From positions 16,728 to 31,976 of the forward strand of contig DEHT01000089.1 in NCBI GenBank assembly GCA_002352045.1: 15,249 nucleotides of DNA. Reading direction: 5' to 3'. This document shows, in pieces, positions 1 through 7,026 of this stretch. The translations under genes were made by a program, and so were the position numbers. Position 1 is the first letter of the stretch. Each line of letters starts with the position of its first letter. Below the pieces are notes generated by a model, which was given only the letters and a program-made list of their open reading frames with translations, was not told the origin of the DNA and did no database searches. Source of the DNA: Chitinophagaceae bacterium UBA2793 (GTDB lineage Bacteria > Bacteroidota > Bacteroidia > Chitinophagales > Chitinophagaceae).

Positions 1-2
1 TA

Positions 3-101
3 CTGCAATTAATAGAAAGCAAAAGACCCATTACACAATTTGAAAACAGGGTGCTCTCTTCTCAACTGATTACGGGCCTTTCATCTATTAAGACCAAATA
101 A
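3..101 (+). CDS. C-terminal fragment of an unidentified protein
   Basis: An open frame runs from the window edge to a TAA at 99-101 and encodes the last 32 residues of a protein that begins upstream. The tail is hydrophilic with no recognisable motif (it ends SSIKTK), so no function is assigned. It lies 47 bases ahead of the 5'-nucleotidase-type gene on the same strand with no terminator-like hairpin between them, so the two may be co-transcribed. That this is a real gene end is inferred from the frame staying open to the edge and from the close spacing to the next gene; a short random frame cannot be excluded. Confidence 0.5.
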   Translation: MQLIESKRPITQFENRVLSSQLITGLSSIKTK

Positions 102-148
102 TTTTATTTATTTTTTGTTGATTAAATTTACCCCATTAAACAAAGGAT

Positions 149-1696
149 ATGATTGTTAGAAAAATAGGTTTGTCAATAATGATGGCGGCCATGTTTATTT
201 CCTGCACGGTTAGTAAAAACAGCAAAACAGGCGATGATGGAATAATAGATATTCAATACCTGCAAATAAATGATGTGTATGAAATAGCTCCTATTGAAGC
301 AGGCAAAGTAGGCGGCATGGCAAGAGTTGCCAGCATTAAAAAAAATTTAAAAGCCATCAACCCAAATACATACTTAGTAATTGCCGGCGATTTTTTAAGC
401 CCCTCGGTTTTCAACAGCTTGTCTTACGAAGGTAAAAGAGTGCGTGGCAGGCAAATGGTAGATGCGCTGAATGTAGCCGGGCTCGACATTGCAGGCTTTG
501 GCAACCACGAGTTTGATATTAGTGAAACAGAACTGCTTAGCCGAATCAACGAATCGGAGTTTACCTGGATATCGTCTAACAGTTACCATAAAACGAAAGA
601 AAACATTGTTCCTTTTTTAAAAACTACGAATGGCAAAACAAACCGCTTACCTACTTATGTAATTAAAACTTATACCGATGCCGATGGCACTTCTGCCAAA
701 GTGGGCATTTTTGCCATTAATATACCGTTTAACCGAAACAGTTATGTAGAATACACTGATCCTTTGGAAACTGCGGAAAAAATGTATAACCTGCTAAAGG
801 ACTCCTGCGATGCGGTGGTAGCCATTACTCACCAGGATGAACAGGATGATATTATTTTAGCCAAACAATTGCCCGGCCTTGCATTGATAATGGGTGGCCA
901 CGAACATGATATGCGCTACGACAAAGTGGGCGATGTTATTATTTCGAAGGCACATGCCAATGCACGCTCCATGTATATTTTAAACTTGCAAATCAATAAA
1001 AATACCGGCAGCAAAAAAGTAAGCTCCCGCCTTCAAATGGTTGACCAAACAATTCCATTGGATTCCACCACCAACGAAACCGTAAAAAAATGGATGAAAA
1101 TAGCTGAAGCAAATTTTACATCGCTCGGCTTCGACCCAAAAAAAATTATTTTAACCAATCATAAACCCTTAGATGCTAGGGAAGCTACAGTAAGAAGCGA
1201 TACAACTAATTTCACAAAACTATTGGTAAAGGCAATAGAAAATGCTGCTCCTCAGGCACAGGTTGCTATTGTAAACTCGGGTTCTGTTAGACCCGATGAC
1301 ATTTTACTTTCACCCATATCGCAATACGATATTTTAAGAACCCTTCCTTTTGGAGGTGGCATTACCCTTACCGAAATGAAGGGAAGTTTGTTGAAAAAAA
1401 TTCTTTCGGCAGGCGTTCAAAATAAAGGCACCGGCGGTTTTCTGCAATTTTCGGAAACAGTTAATTTCGATGCTGCCAAAAATGATTGGCAATATAAAAA
1501 CCAATCCATTGTGGATGGCAATACTTACATAGTTGCTCTCACCGATTTTTTATTGACCGGTGGTGAATCTAATATGGGATTCTTAACAAAAAGCAACCCG
1601 GAGATTATCAAAATTCATCCGGCGTCTAACGATAAAGAAGACCCTAAAACAGATATCAGGACTGCAGTAATTCGTTATATGGAAAAGATAAATTGA
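149..1696 (+). CDS. 5'-nucleotidase/metallophosphatase family lipoprotein (UshA-like two-domain)
   Basis: Predicted exported calcineurin-like phosphoesterase, likely hydrolysing nucleotides or other phosphate esters outside the cytoplasm. The N-terminus is a lipoprotein signal with a lipobox ending FISC (Cys19). Metallophosphatase motifs follow in order: NDVYE at 41-45, GDFLSPS around 80-86, GNHEFD at 118-123, the His of ITHQ at 228, and GGHEHD at 249-254. The C-terminal nucleotidase domain shows NSG.VRPDD near 377-384, LPFGGG at 399-404 and a GTGGF loop near 427-431, the usual substrate-binding half. The 515-residue length fits a complete two-domain protein. The first metal motif reads D-V-Y where classical 5'-nucleotidases have D-x-H. 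AAAGG lies almost against the start codon, too close to be a normal ribosome site. The actual substrate cannot be read from sequence. Confidence 0.9.
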   Translation: MIVRKIGLSIMMAAMFISCTVSKNSKTGDDGIIDIQYLQINDVYEIAPIEAGKVGGMARVASIKKNLKAINPNTYLVIAGDFLSPSVFNSLSYEGKRVRGRQMVDALNVAGLDIAGFGNHEFDISETELLSRINESEFTWISSNSYHKTKENIVPFLKTTNGKTNRLPTYVIKTYTDADGTSAKVGIFAINIPFNRNSYVEYTDPLETAEKMYNLLKDSCDAVVAITHQDEQDDIILAKQLPGLALIMGGHEHDMRYDKVGDVIISKAHANARSMYILNLQINKNTGSKKVSSRLQMVDQTIPLDSTTNETVKKWMKIAEANFTSLGFDPKKIILTNHKPLDAREATVRSDTTNFTKLLVKAIENAAPQAQVAIVNSGSVRPDDILLSPISQYDILRTLPFGGGITLTEMKGSLLKKILSAGVQNKGTGGFLQFSETVNFDAAKNDWQYKNQSIVDGNTYIVALTDFLLTGGESNMGFLTKSNPEIIKIHPASNDKEDPKTDIRTAVIRYMEKIN

Positions 1697-1735
1697 GAAA
1701 TTACTGCGGTAGTTGAAAAAAATTACTTGTTAAAT

Positions 1736-2173
1736 TTAACCTTTATACCTGGGGTCAAAATCTATCATCCATTCAATACCATACTTGTCTCTGAACATTC
1801 CAAAATAAGAACCCCAGGGGCTGTCGGCAATGGGCATTTCAATTTGTCCGCCTGCAGATAGTCCATTAAATATTTTGTCGGCTTCTTCTTTGCTTTCTGT
1901 ACTTATAGAAATTTTACTCCTGGTTTCAGATTCATTGTGTTTCCCCATAAAAGAAGGCGTATCACTGCCCATTAACATACTGCCTTTGCCAATAGGCAAA
2001 GCTATATGCGCTAATTTACCGGCTTCATTTTCCGGCATAGGAAAATCGGGATTGGCGGGCATATCACTGAATCGTACTACGGTAGCAAATTCTCCGGCAA
2101 ATACCGATTTGTAAAAATTAAAAGCTTCTTCGGCATTTCCGTTAAAATGAATGTAAGGATTGATGGTTGCCAT
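1736..2173 (-). CDS. VOC family (PhnB-like glyoxalase/bleomycin-resistance fold) protein
   Basis: A 145-residue cytoplasmic protein of the vicinal-oxygen-chelate superfamily, PhnB-like branch. The N-terminus (INPYIHFNGNAEEAFNFYKS) is the typical first beta-alpha unit of these proteins, and the C-terminal W-G-SYFGMFRDKYGIEWM stretch (about 120-136) is the family's closing motif. Members often form dimers with metal or substrate sites between paired beta-alpha-beta-beta-beta units. Many PhnB-like proteins have no known substrate, so the old label of 3-demethylubiquinone methyltransferase should not be taken literally. The gene converges on the nucleotidase gene with only 39 bases between their stop codons and lies downstream of the cyclophilin gene's 3' end on the same strand. 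Confidence 0.85.
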   Translation of the reverse strand: MATINPYIHFNGNAEEAFNFYKSVFAGEFATVVRFSDMPANPDFPMPENEAGKLAHIALPIGKGSMLMGSDTPSFMGKHNESETRSKISISTESKEEADKIFNGLSAGGQIEMPIADSPWGSYFGMFRDKYGIEWMIDFDPRYKG

Positions 2174-2320
2174 GATTAAATTTTTAAGGTTATAAATTTT
2201 CTTACAGAAATAATTGTTCCTACCCTTTCTATTTAAAATTGAAATTCAACTGGGCTGTTATTCAAATCATTTTTACTTTGTGGTCAAAAGGCTTACAATG
2301 CATTAAAAAAACAGTACGGC

Positions 2321-2770
2321 TTATTCATCAATCTCCACTTTTTCCATCTTATCCCCGTCTCTTATTTCATCAACAATATCTAACCCATTGGTAATTCTAC
2401 CAAAGCAGGTATGGTTGCGATCTAAATGCTGCGTACCTGCTCTATTGTGGCAAATAAAAAATTGTGAACCACCTGTATTGGGTCCTCGGTGAGCCATGCT
2501 CATTACGCCACGATCGTGGTATTGTTTATCGGCTTTCGTTTCGCAGGGAATGGTATAGCCCGGGCCACCGGCTCCGGTTCCGTCGGGACAGCCGCCCTGA
2601 ATCATAAAATTGGGAATTACCCGGTGAAATGCCAATCCATTATAAAAGCCCTGCTGTGCTAATTTTTTAAAATTACCCGCAGCAATGGGTGTAGCATCAT
2701 CATATAACTCAAAACTCATCACCCCTTTACTAGTATGAATTTTACCGGTTGTTAATGTAGTGTTGCTCAT
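2321..2770 (-). CDS. Cyclophilin-type peptidyl-prolyl cis-trans isomerase
   Basis: Catalyses cis-trans isomerisation of proline peptide bonds. Numbered from the proposed start, the catalytic stretch FHRVIPNFMIQGG is at 48-60 (Arg50, Phe55, Gln58), GSQFFI at 101-106, and LDRNHTCFG at 116-124 with His120. The position equivalent to Trp121 of human cyclophilin A is His115, a change expected to weaken cyclosporin binding. The frame also opens 12 codons further upstream (to 2806), but I chose the ATG at 2770. The protein then has the normal compact cyclophilin N-terminus, and a TAACTTTG promoter element lies between the two candidate starts. There is no signal peptide from this start, so a cytoplasmic location is likely. 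Its 149 residues match small bacterial cyclophilins. Confidence 0.9.
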   Translation of the reverse strand: MSNTTLTTGKIHTSKGVMSFELYDDATPIAAGNFKKLAQQGFYNGLAFHRVIPNFMIQGGCPDGTGAGGPGYTIPCETKADKQYHDRGVMSMAHRGPNTGGSQFFICHNRAGTQHLDRNHTCFGRITNGLDIVDEIRDGDKMEKVEIDE

Positions 2771-2781
2771 AATTTTTTTTA

Positions 2782-2789
2782 CAAAGTTA
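2782..2789 (-). promoter_or_regulatory. Candidate -7 promoter element of the cyclophilin gene
   Basis: The minus strand reads TAACTTTG, a full match to the Bacteroidota TAnnTTTG -7 element, 11 bases before the ATG at 2770. No clear TTTG -33 element lies at the usual distance. If used, the transcript would have a very short leader and would exclude the upstream in-frame start at 2806. Confidence 0.45.
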
Positions 2790-2942
2790 GTTAAGTTAAA
2801 CATCATTTATTTTTCATCTTGGCTGCAAGAACAAAAATTTAGCATTGAATGTTTTATAGGTTTATTTTCTCGTAGAAGTGGCAATGGAATGAAACGCAAA
2901 ATTTGCTAAAAAATAAAAAGCCATAGCAGGGGGAGTTTCAAA

Positions 2943-2972
2943 CAAAAAACCCGGCTACCTGAGGCAACCGGG
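2943..2972 (-). terminator. Rho-independent terminator of the TPR protein gene
   Basis: On the minus strand a 10-bp stem (CCCGGTTGCC paired with GGTAGCCGGG, including two G-U pairs) closes a TCA loop and is followed directly by six T residues. It lies 49 bases after the TPR gene's stop codon. The G-U pairs work only in the minus-strand transcript, which fixes the direction. Confidence 0.85.
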
Positions 2973-3021
2973 AATAGTATTAAAACTGTCAACCTATTTT
3001 AAGGCAATACTTTTAGATCGT

Positions 3022-4281
3022 TTATAAAGCAGCTTTCTTTTTATCTATTTCGGCAGCCTTTGCAGTATTTTTTAAGTAGGTATAAACTTCGCTCATATTT
3101 GTAAGCAATTCTTTATAGGTAGCTTTTTGAACAGGCTTAAGTGTAGCTGCCTGGGGTTCATAAAAAGCAATGACCTTATCGCCGTAGCCTAAAAATTCAT
3201 TCATTGAAGCTTTTGCTTTTGCAGTAAGATCGGCTTTCTTTTTTACATCTTCGGGTTTGGTACCTTTTATTTTAGTAATCTCTACACTTTGATCGGAGCT
3301 TACCTGGTACAAATGTTTGGTCATTAAAAATGTAGCATCAATGCCTTTATCATTAGCAATTGCTTTATTTAAAGTTTCAGTAAGTTTTGCAATTGCAACC
3401 TCAGCATTAGCAGGCTTTTCATCGCCTACATAAAGTAAATTGTACTGCTCTATCGAATAGTTATAAGGCAACAAAAAGCTGGTTGTATTTTTTGAAATCA
3501 ATTCATCATACTTTGCAAACAATGCAGCTTTATCGCCTGATTTTTTTACAGCTTCGATTTCAATATCGGTCCAAAATTCGTTTTCAGGATATAGTGTTTT
3601 GGCTTTGGGCAACATAACATCCAGGTTTGCCTTATCTTCTTTTTTAAAATAATAATCTACCAGGTATTCATAAATGTCTTTGTAATCGGGACCACTTACA
3701 TTAGCATCGGTTAATTGCCTGTAAAAGCCAACAGATTCATCTTCTTTTTTTGCTTGCATTGCAGCAACGGCGGCATTCAACACAAGAGGAGTATCCAAAG
3801 CATTTAGTTTTACATCTTTGTATGAATATCCTTTTGCAAGAATATACTTTTCTACCTCCATAGCTTTCTTAAAACTATTTAAAGCAACTTCGTACTCTTT
3901 TGAATTAAAAGAATTTGCCCCCACTTCGTAAAGTGCAGCATATAAATCGAGATACGAACCATAGTTTTCCAACTTCATGCGCATATCGTTCTTATCTAAT
4001 TCCTGAGCCTTCTTAAAGGCATCAAACGCATCGGACTTTAAATTGAGTTTATCGGTAGCAGACAAAGTTTTATCATAAGAGTAGGCATTATAAGTACGCC
4101 CTTTAAAATACCAGCTTTCCGATTTACCGGCATTTTTAGGGTCGGCCATGTGCTTATCAATAGCCGTTCTGGCCTCAGCATATTTTTCATTACCCAAAAG
4201 TTTATTTACATCATCGGTACTTTGAGCCATCAACGAAAAAGTTGCCAGGCAAGCCGTTACAACAATAGAAAATTTCTTCAT
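3022..4281 (-). CDS. Exported tetratricopeptide-repeat protein
   Basis: A 419-residue, Lys- and Ala-rich, all-helical protein. Residues 1-19 form a classical signal peptide ending SLMA before QSTDD, so it should act in the periplasm or at the outer membrane. TPR-like helix pairs are visible from about residue 24 onward; the clearest is near 126-146 (KEYEVALNSFKKAMEVEKY), with others near 28-44, 85-97 and 168-190. Such repeats normally form a protein-binding scaffold, and no catalytic motif is visible. The gene stands alone: it is divergent from dnaG, with a 160-base gap, and ends in its own strong terminator. Proteins of this type are common and mostly uncharacterised in Bacteroidota, so the partner is unknown. 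Confidence 0.8.
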   Translation of the reverse strand: MKKFSIVVTACLATFSLMAQSTDDVNKLLGNEKYAEARTAIDKHMADPKNAGKSESWYFKGRTYNAYSYDKTLSATDKLNLKSDAFDAFKKAQELDKNDMRMKLENYGSYLDLYAALYEVGANSFNSKEYEVALNSFKKAMEVEKYILAKGYSYKDVKLNALDTPLVLNAAVAAMQAKKEDESVGFYRQLTDANVSGPDYKDIYEYLVDYYFKKEDKANLDVMLPKAKTLYPENEFWTDIEIEAVKKSGDKAALFAKYDELISKNTTSFLLPYNYSIEQYNLLYVGDEKPANAEVAIAKLTETLNKAIANDKGIDATFLMTKHLYQVSSDQSVEITKIKGTKPEDVKKKADLTAKAKASMNEFLGYGDKVIAFYEPQAATLKPVQKATYKELLTNMSEVYTYLKNTAKAAEIDKKKAAL

Positions 4282-4303
4282 ATTCCAATAAATTTTTAAA
4301 AAT

Positions 4304-4311
4304 TAAAGATA
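4304..4311 (-). promoter_or_regulatory. Possible -7 promoter element of the TPR protein gene
   Basis: The minus strand reads TATCTTTA, one base off the TAnnTTTG consensus, 22 bases before the TPR gene's ATG in the divergent dnaG/TPR intergenic region. No convincing -33 element is visible, so this is a weak call. Confidence 0.25.
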
Positions 4312-4396
4312 TTCTTTTCCTAATAAAAACCCGATTAAAAATTGTACCAAATTTCATAAAAAACAGTACTCCCAATATCAATTTTTAAGAATGCTT

Positions 4397-4413
4397 AACA
4401 ATGGTTAATTGTT
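4397..4413. promoter_or_regulatory. Inverted repeat upstream of dnaG
   Basis: AACAAT-GGTTA-ATTGTT is a perfect 6-bp inverted repeat with a 5-base spacer. It overlaps a second one, TTAAC-AATG-GTTAA, at 4395-4408. It sits 28 bases before the dnaG start codon in the 160-base divergent region, where an operator or a transcript stem-loop could act. In such AT-rich DNA it may also be chance. Confidence 0.3.
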
Positions 4414-4441
4414 CTTAATTTTAACCCCTATTTAAATAAAA

Positions 4442-6376
4442 TTGATTAGCCAGGATACCATACAAAAAATACAAAACAAGGTAGCGATACTGGATATTGT
4501 AGGCACCTATGTAAAACTGAAGAAGAGAGGTAGTAATTACCTGGGGCTTTGTCCCTTTCACAATGAAAAAACGCCTTCTTTTACGGTTTCGGCTGCTAAA
4601 GAAATATACAAGTGCTTTGGTTGCGGCAAAAGTGGCAATAGCATTGGCTTTTTAATGGATATTGAAAAATTTAGCTATGTAGAAGCTCTTCGTTGGTTAG
4701 CCAATAAATACAATATTGAAATTGAAGAAACTGTCAGCAGCCCCGAGTTAAAAATTCAGCTACAAACTTCGGAAAGCCTGTACATCATCAACAATTTTGC
4801 TCAAAAATTTTTTAGTGAGCAATTGTGGGATACAGAAGAAGGAAAAGATATTGCACTTAGTTATTTAAAGCATAGAGGTTTTAAAGAGGAAACCATTCGA
4901 AAATTTCAAATAGGATATAACCCCGAAGCCAGAGACAGTTTTGCAATGGCTGCTTCCAATGCACAATTCAATACAGCCCTTTTACTAAAAACAGGTACGG
5001 TAGTACAAAGAGACGAGCGGTTGCAGGATAATTATAGAGGTCGCATCGTTTTTCCTATTCACAACCCTAGTGGGAAAGTATTGGGCTTTGGGGCACGTAT
5101 TATTAAGAAAAACGATAAGGCTCCCAAGTATATAAATACCCCCGAAAATGAAATTTATGTAAAAAGTAAAATTTTATACGGCACTTACTTTGCCAGAATG
5201 GCCATTGATAAAGCCAAAGAGTGTTTACTTGTAGAAGGTTATACAGATGTTGTAAGCCTGCACCAGGCTGGTGTAGAAAATGTAGTAGCCAGTGGTGGCA
5301 CTTCGCTTACAGTAGATCAACTTAGGTTAATAAAAAAATATTGCGATAACCTTACCATTATTTATGATGGAGATGGTGCTGGTATAAAAGCGGCATTGCG
5401 TGGGCTCGACCTTGCATTGGAAGAAAGATTAAATGTAAAATTAGTTTTAATACCAGATGGTGAAGACCCCGATAGCTACGTAAATAAAGTGGGGGCAGAG
5501 GCTTTTGCAAAATTTGTATCGGAAAACAAAAAAGATTTTATCCTTTTTCAGTTGGATATTGCTTTAAAGGATGCAGGTACAGACAGTGCTAAAAAAGCAA
5601 CAATAGTAAACCAGGTAGCAGAAACCATTTCTAAAATAAACCGTGCCGAAGATTTTACCAAACGACAGGATTATGTGAAGCAGGTAGCACAGGTTTTAAA
5701 AATTGATGAGGCCGGTTTAAATACACTGGTAAATAAAATACTAAGAGACAGAATTAGTAAAGAAGATAATAAGTTTAATTCAGCTAGCCCGGTTACAGCA
5801 GAAGAAAATATTGACAGCACCAATACTACTTCTGCAAGTACGCTTTTTTTGAGTACGGAAGAACTAAATGAAAAAGCCCTGATTCGAAATTTATTGGAAT
5901 TTGGAAATAATGAGTGGGAGAAAGACGAAACGATAGCCGCCTATATATTGAAACAAATAGATCCGGAAGATACCTTCGAAAACCCCCAACTGATGGAAGT
6001 GTTTAACCTGTATAAAACCTGGTATTTACAGGGTGCAAAACCAACCGATAAAAATTTTTTATATTACGAAAACAATGAGTTAAGCAATTTGGTAATAGGC
6101 CTAATGCAATCTGAAAATGAAGAATTAAGCTCTAAATGGAAAGAGAAATACGAAAGTCATATTCCAACCCGTGAAGATTTGTATAAAGAAGAAGTATTTT
6201 CATCGTTACATTACTTAAAACTTCGAAAGATTAAAAAGCTGATTATAGAAAATCAACTGGAAATGCAGCAAAACCCATCGGTAGAACAACAAATAATAAT
6301 GATGCAAACTCATTTAGAACTTAAAGAATTAGAAATGCGCATTACAAAAGAACTGGGTACAGTAATTGTAAAGTAA
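4442..6376 (+). CDS. dnaG: DNA primase DnaG
   Basis: Synthesises the RNA primers for chromosomal replication, working with the replicative helicase. The N-terminal CHC2 zinc finger is intact (Cys37, His40, Cys58, Cys61). The central RNA-polymerase domain contains RGRIVFPI at 199-206. The TOPRIM core has the VEGYTD glutamate (Glu265), the YDGDGAG aspartates (Asp309, Asp311) and EDPD at 341-344. Residues from about 460 to 644 form the divergent helical C-terminus expected to bind helicase. The 644-residue length is normal for the family. The start codon is TTG: an in-frame TAA at 4433-4435 rules out any earlier start, and MISQDTIQKI is where family members begin. No Shine-Dalgarno sequence is visible, only an A-rich leader. 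The gene is divergent from the TPR gene and converges on the DUF3052-like gene with a 30-base gap. Confidence 0.97.
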   Translation: MISQDTIQKIQNKVAILDIVGTYVKLKKRGSNYLGLCPFHNEKTPSFTVSAAKEIYKCFGCGKSGNSIGFLMDIEKFSYVEALRWLANKYNIEIEETVSSPELKIQLQTSESLYIINNFAQKFFSEQLWDTEEGKDIALSYLKHRGFKEETIRKFQIGYNPEARDSFAMAASNAQFNTALLLKTGTVVQRDERLQDNYRGRIVFPIHNPSGKVLGFGARIIKKNDKAPKYINTPENEIYVKSKILYGTYFARMAIDKAKECLLVEGYTDVVSLHQAGVENVVASGGTSLTVDQLRLIKKYCDNLTIIYDGDGAGIKAALRGLDLALEERLNVKLVLIPDGEDPDSYVNKVGAEAFAKFVSENKKDFILFQLDIALKDAGTDSAKKATIVNQVAETISKINRAEDFTKRQDYVKQVAQVLKIDEAGLNTLVNKILRDRISKEDNKFNSASPVTAEENIDSTNTTSASTLFLSTEELNEKALIRNLLEFGNNEWEKDETIAAYILKQIDPEDTFENPQLMEVFNLYKTWYLQGAKPTDKNFLYYENNELSNLVIGLMQSENEELSSKWKEKYESHIPTREDLYKEEVFSSLHYLKLRKIKKLIIENQLEMQQNPSVEQQIIMMQTHLELKELEMRITKELGTVIVK

Positions 6377-6381
6377 AGTTT

Positions 6382-6399
6382 TATTTTTTTGAAAAAATA
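6382..6399. terminator. Weak A/T hairpin between convergent genes
   Basis: TATTTTTT and AAAAAATA form an all-A/T inverted repeat around a two-base centre in the 30-base gap between dnaG and the facing gene. It could act as a weak bidirectional terminator, but with no G-C pair the case rests mainly on position. Confidence 0.25.
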
Positions 6400-6406
6400 A
6401 TTGCAA

Positions 6407-6847
6407 TTAAGCTACTGCAGCGGTTCTTTTTGAAGTAGATGCAGCCATTTTGGGTTGAAGAGCAGCCTTGTTAAAACATATTGCTACCCATACATTATCC
6501 AAAACTACCTGGCATCCCGGTTCGTATCCCTGGCAAATTACCATGTCCCAATTTTCATCCCTGCATAAATCGCTGGCAATTTTGCTGGCAGGCTTTGGAT
6601 AAGCTACCCAAAATTTTCCTTGCGTATTCATTGCCGGAGCTACTTCATCCACAATATCGCATAATTGTCTTTTGCTAACTGCAAATACAAGCGCAAAATC
6701 AATGGTTCTGCTTCTTAAAAGTGGTGTTACACTTTTGCAGAAATTAACCTTTGCAAAATGCTTTTCTACTGATGAAGGCAAACCTTGAATGAGAAGATTT
6801 TTTTCGTTACCCAATTGTAACTTTTCTAACATAGTTTCTAATGCCAT
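6407..6847 (-). CDS. DUF3052-like protein of unknown function
   Basis: A 146-residue soluble protein without signal peptide or membrane segment. The central part resembles DUF3052 proteins: a hydrophobic strand NLLIQGLP (17-24), then IDFALVFAVSKRQL (49-62), GKFWVAYPKPASKIASDL (77-94) and a late VVLDNVWVAICF strand (114-125). The alternating strands and helices suggest a small Rossmann-like fold. The N-terminal leader and the K/S/T/A-rich tail after about 130 look disordered. There are five cysteines (37, 63, 95, 105, 112), with no obvious metal-binding spacing. No activity is known for the family as far as I can tell. It has its own promoter candidate and an unusually good ribosome site, so it is probably expressed as a single-gene unit. 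Confidence 0.65.
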   Translation of the reverse strand: MALETMLEKLQLGNEKNLLIQGLPSSVEKHFAKVNFCKSVTPLLRSRTIDFALVFAVSKRQLCDIVDEVAPAMNTQGKFWVAYPKPASKIASDLCRDENWDMVICQGYEPGCQVVLDNVWVAICFNKAALQPKMAASTSKRTAAVA

Positions 6848-6855
6848 AACAACGA

Positions 6856-6861
6856 CCCCTT
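6856..6861 (-). promoter_or_regulatory. Strong Shine-Dalgarno sequence of the DUF3052-like gene
   Basis: The minus strand reads AAGGGG eight bases before the ATG. Most other genes in the window have only A-rich leaders, so this is one of the few recognisable ribosome sites here and it supports the start at 6847. Confidence 0.5.
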
Positions 6862-6920
6862 AGACTTTTAGTTGAGAAGAATATTACTGAAAACTTTTAA
6901 TAGTAAGTTTTAATCGGTTG

Positions 6921-6928
6921 CAAAAATA
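6921..6928 (-). promoter_or_regulatory. Candidate -7 promoter element of the DUF3052-like gene
   Basis: The minus strand reads TATTTTTG (followed by CAACCG), a full TAnnTTTG match 73 bases before the start codon. The usual -33 TTTG is not at standard spacing; the region just upstream is instead a 12-bp tandem repeat that also ends in TTTG. Confidence 0.4.
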
Positions 6929-6952
6929 CAAAATAATAAGCAAAATAATAAG
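6929..6952. repeat. 12-bp perfect tandem duplication
   Basis: CAAAATAATAAG occurs twice in direct succession. It abuts the -7 element of the DUF3052-like gene, so on the minus strand it occupies the spacer and -33 region. It could be simple slippage in AT-rich DNA. Confidence 0.7.
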
Positions 6953-7026
6953 CTATATACAGGCTTTTTACATAAAAAACCCTGCAAAATGCAATGTTTC
7001 ACAAATAGAATGTTTTTGTTAACTAT

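Noticed and set aside
2770..2806. Longer N-terminus of the cyclophilin
   Set aside because: A promoter-like element lies inside the extension and the extra residues do not resemble a signal peptide or any cyclophilin N-terminus.
2896..2906. Palindrome GCAAAATTTGC between the cyclophilin and TPR genes
   Set aside because: A short A/T-dominated palindrome in the tail region of two same-strand genes, not at a promoter; expected by chance in DNA of this composition.
6974..6996. Possible terminator after the M48 protease gene (TGCA-TTT-TGCA then GGGTTTTTT on the minus strand)
   Set aside because: The stem is only 4 bp and TGCA is itself a palindrome; too weak to call despite the T-run.
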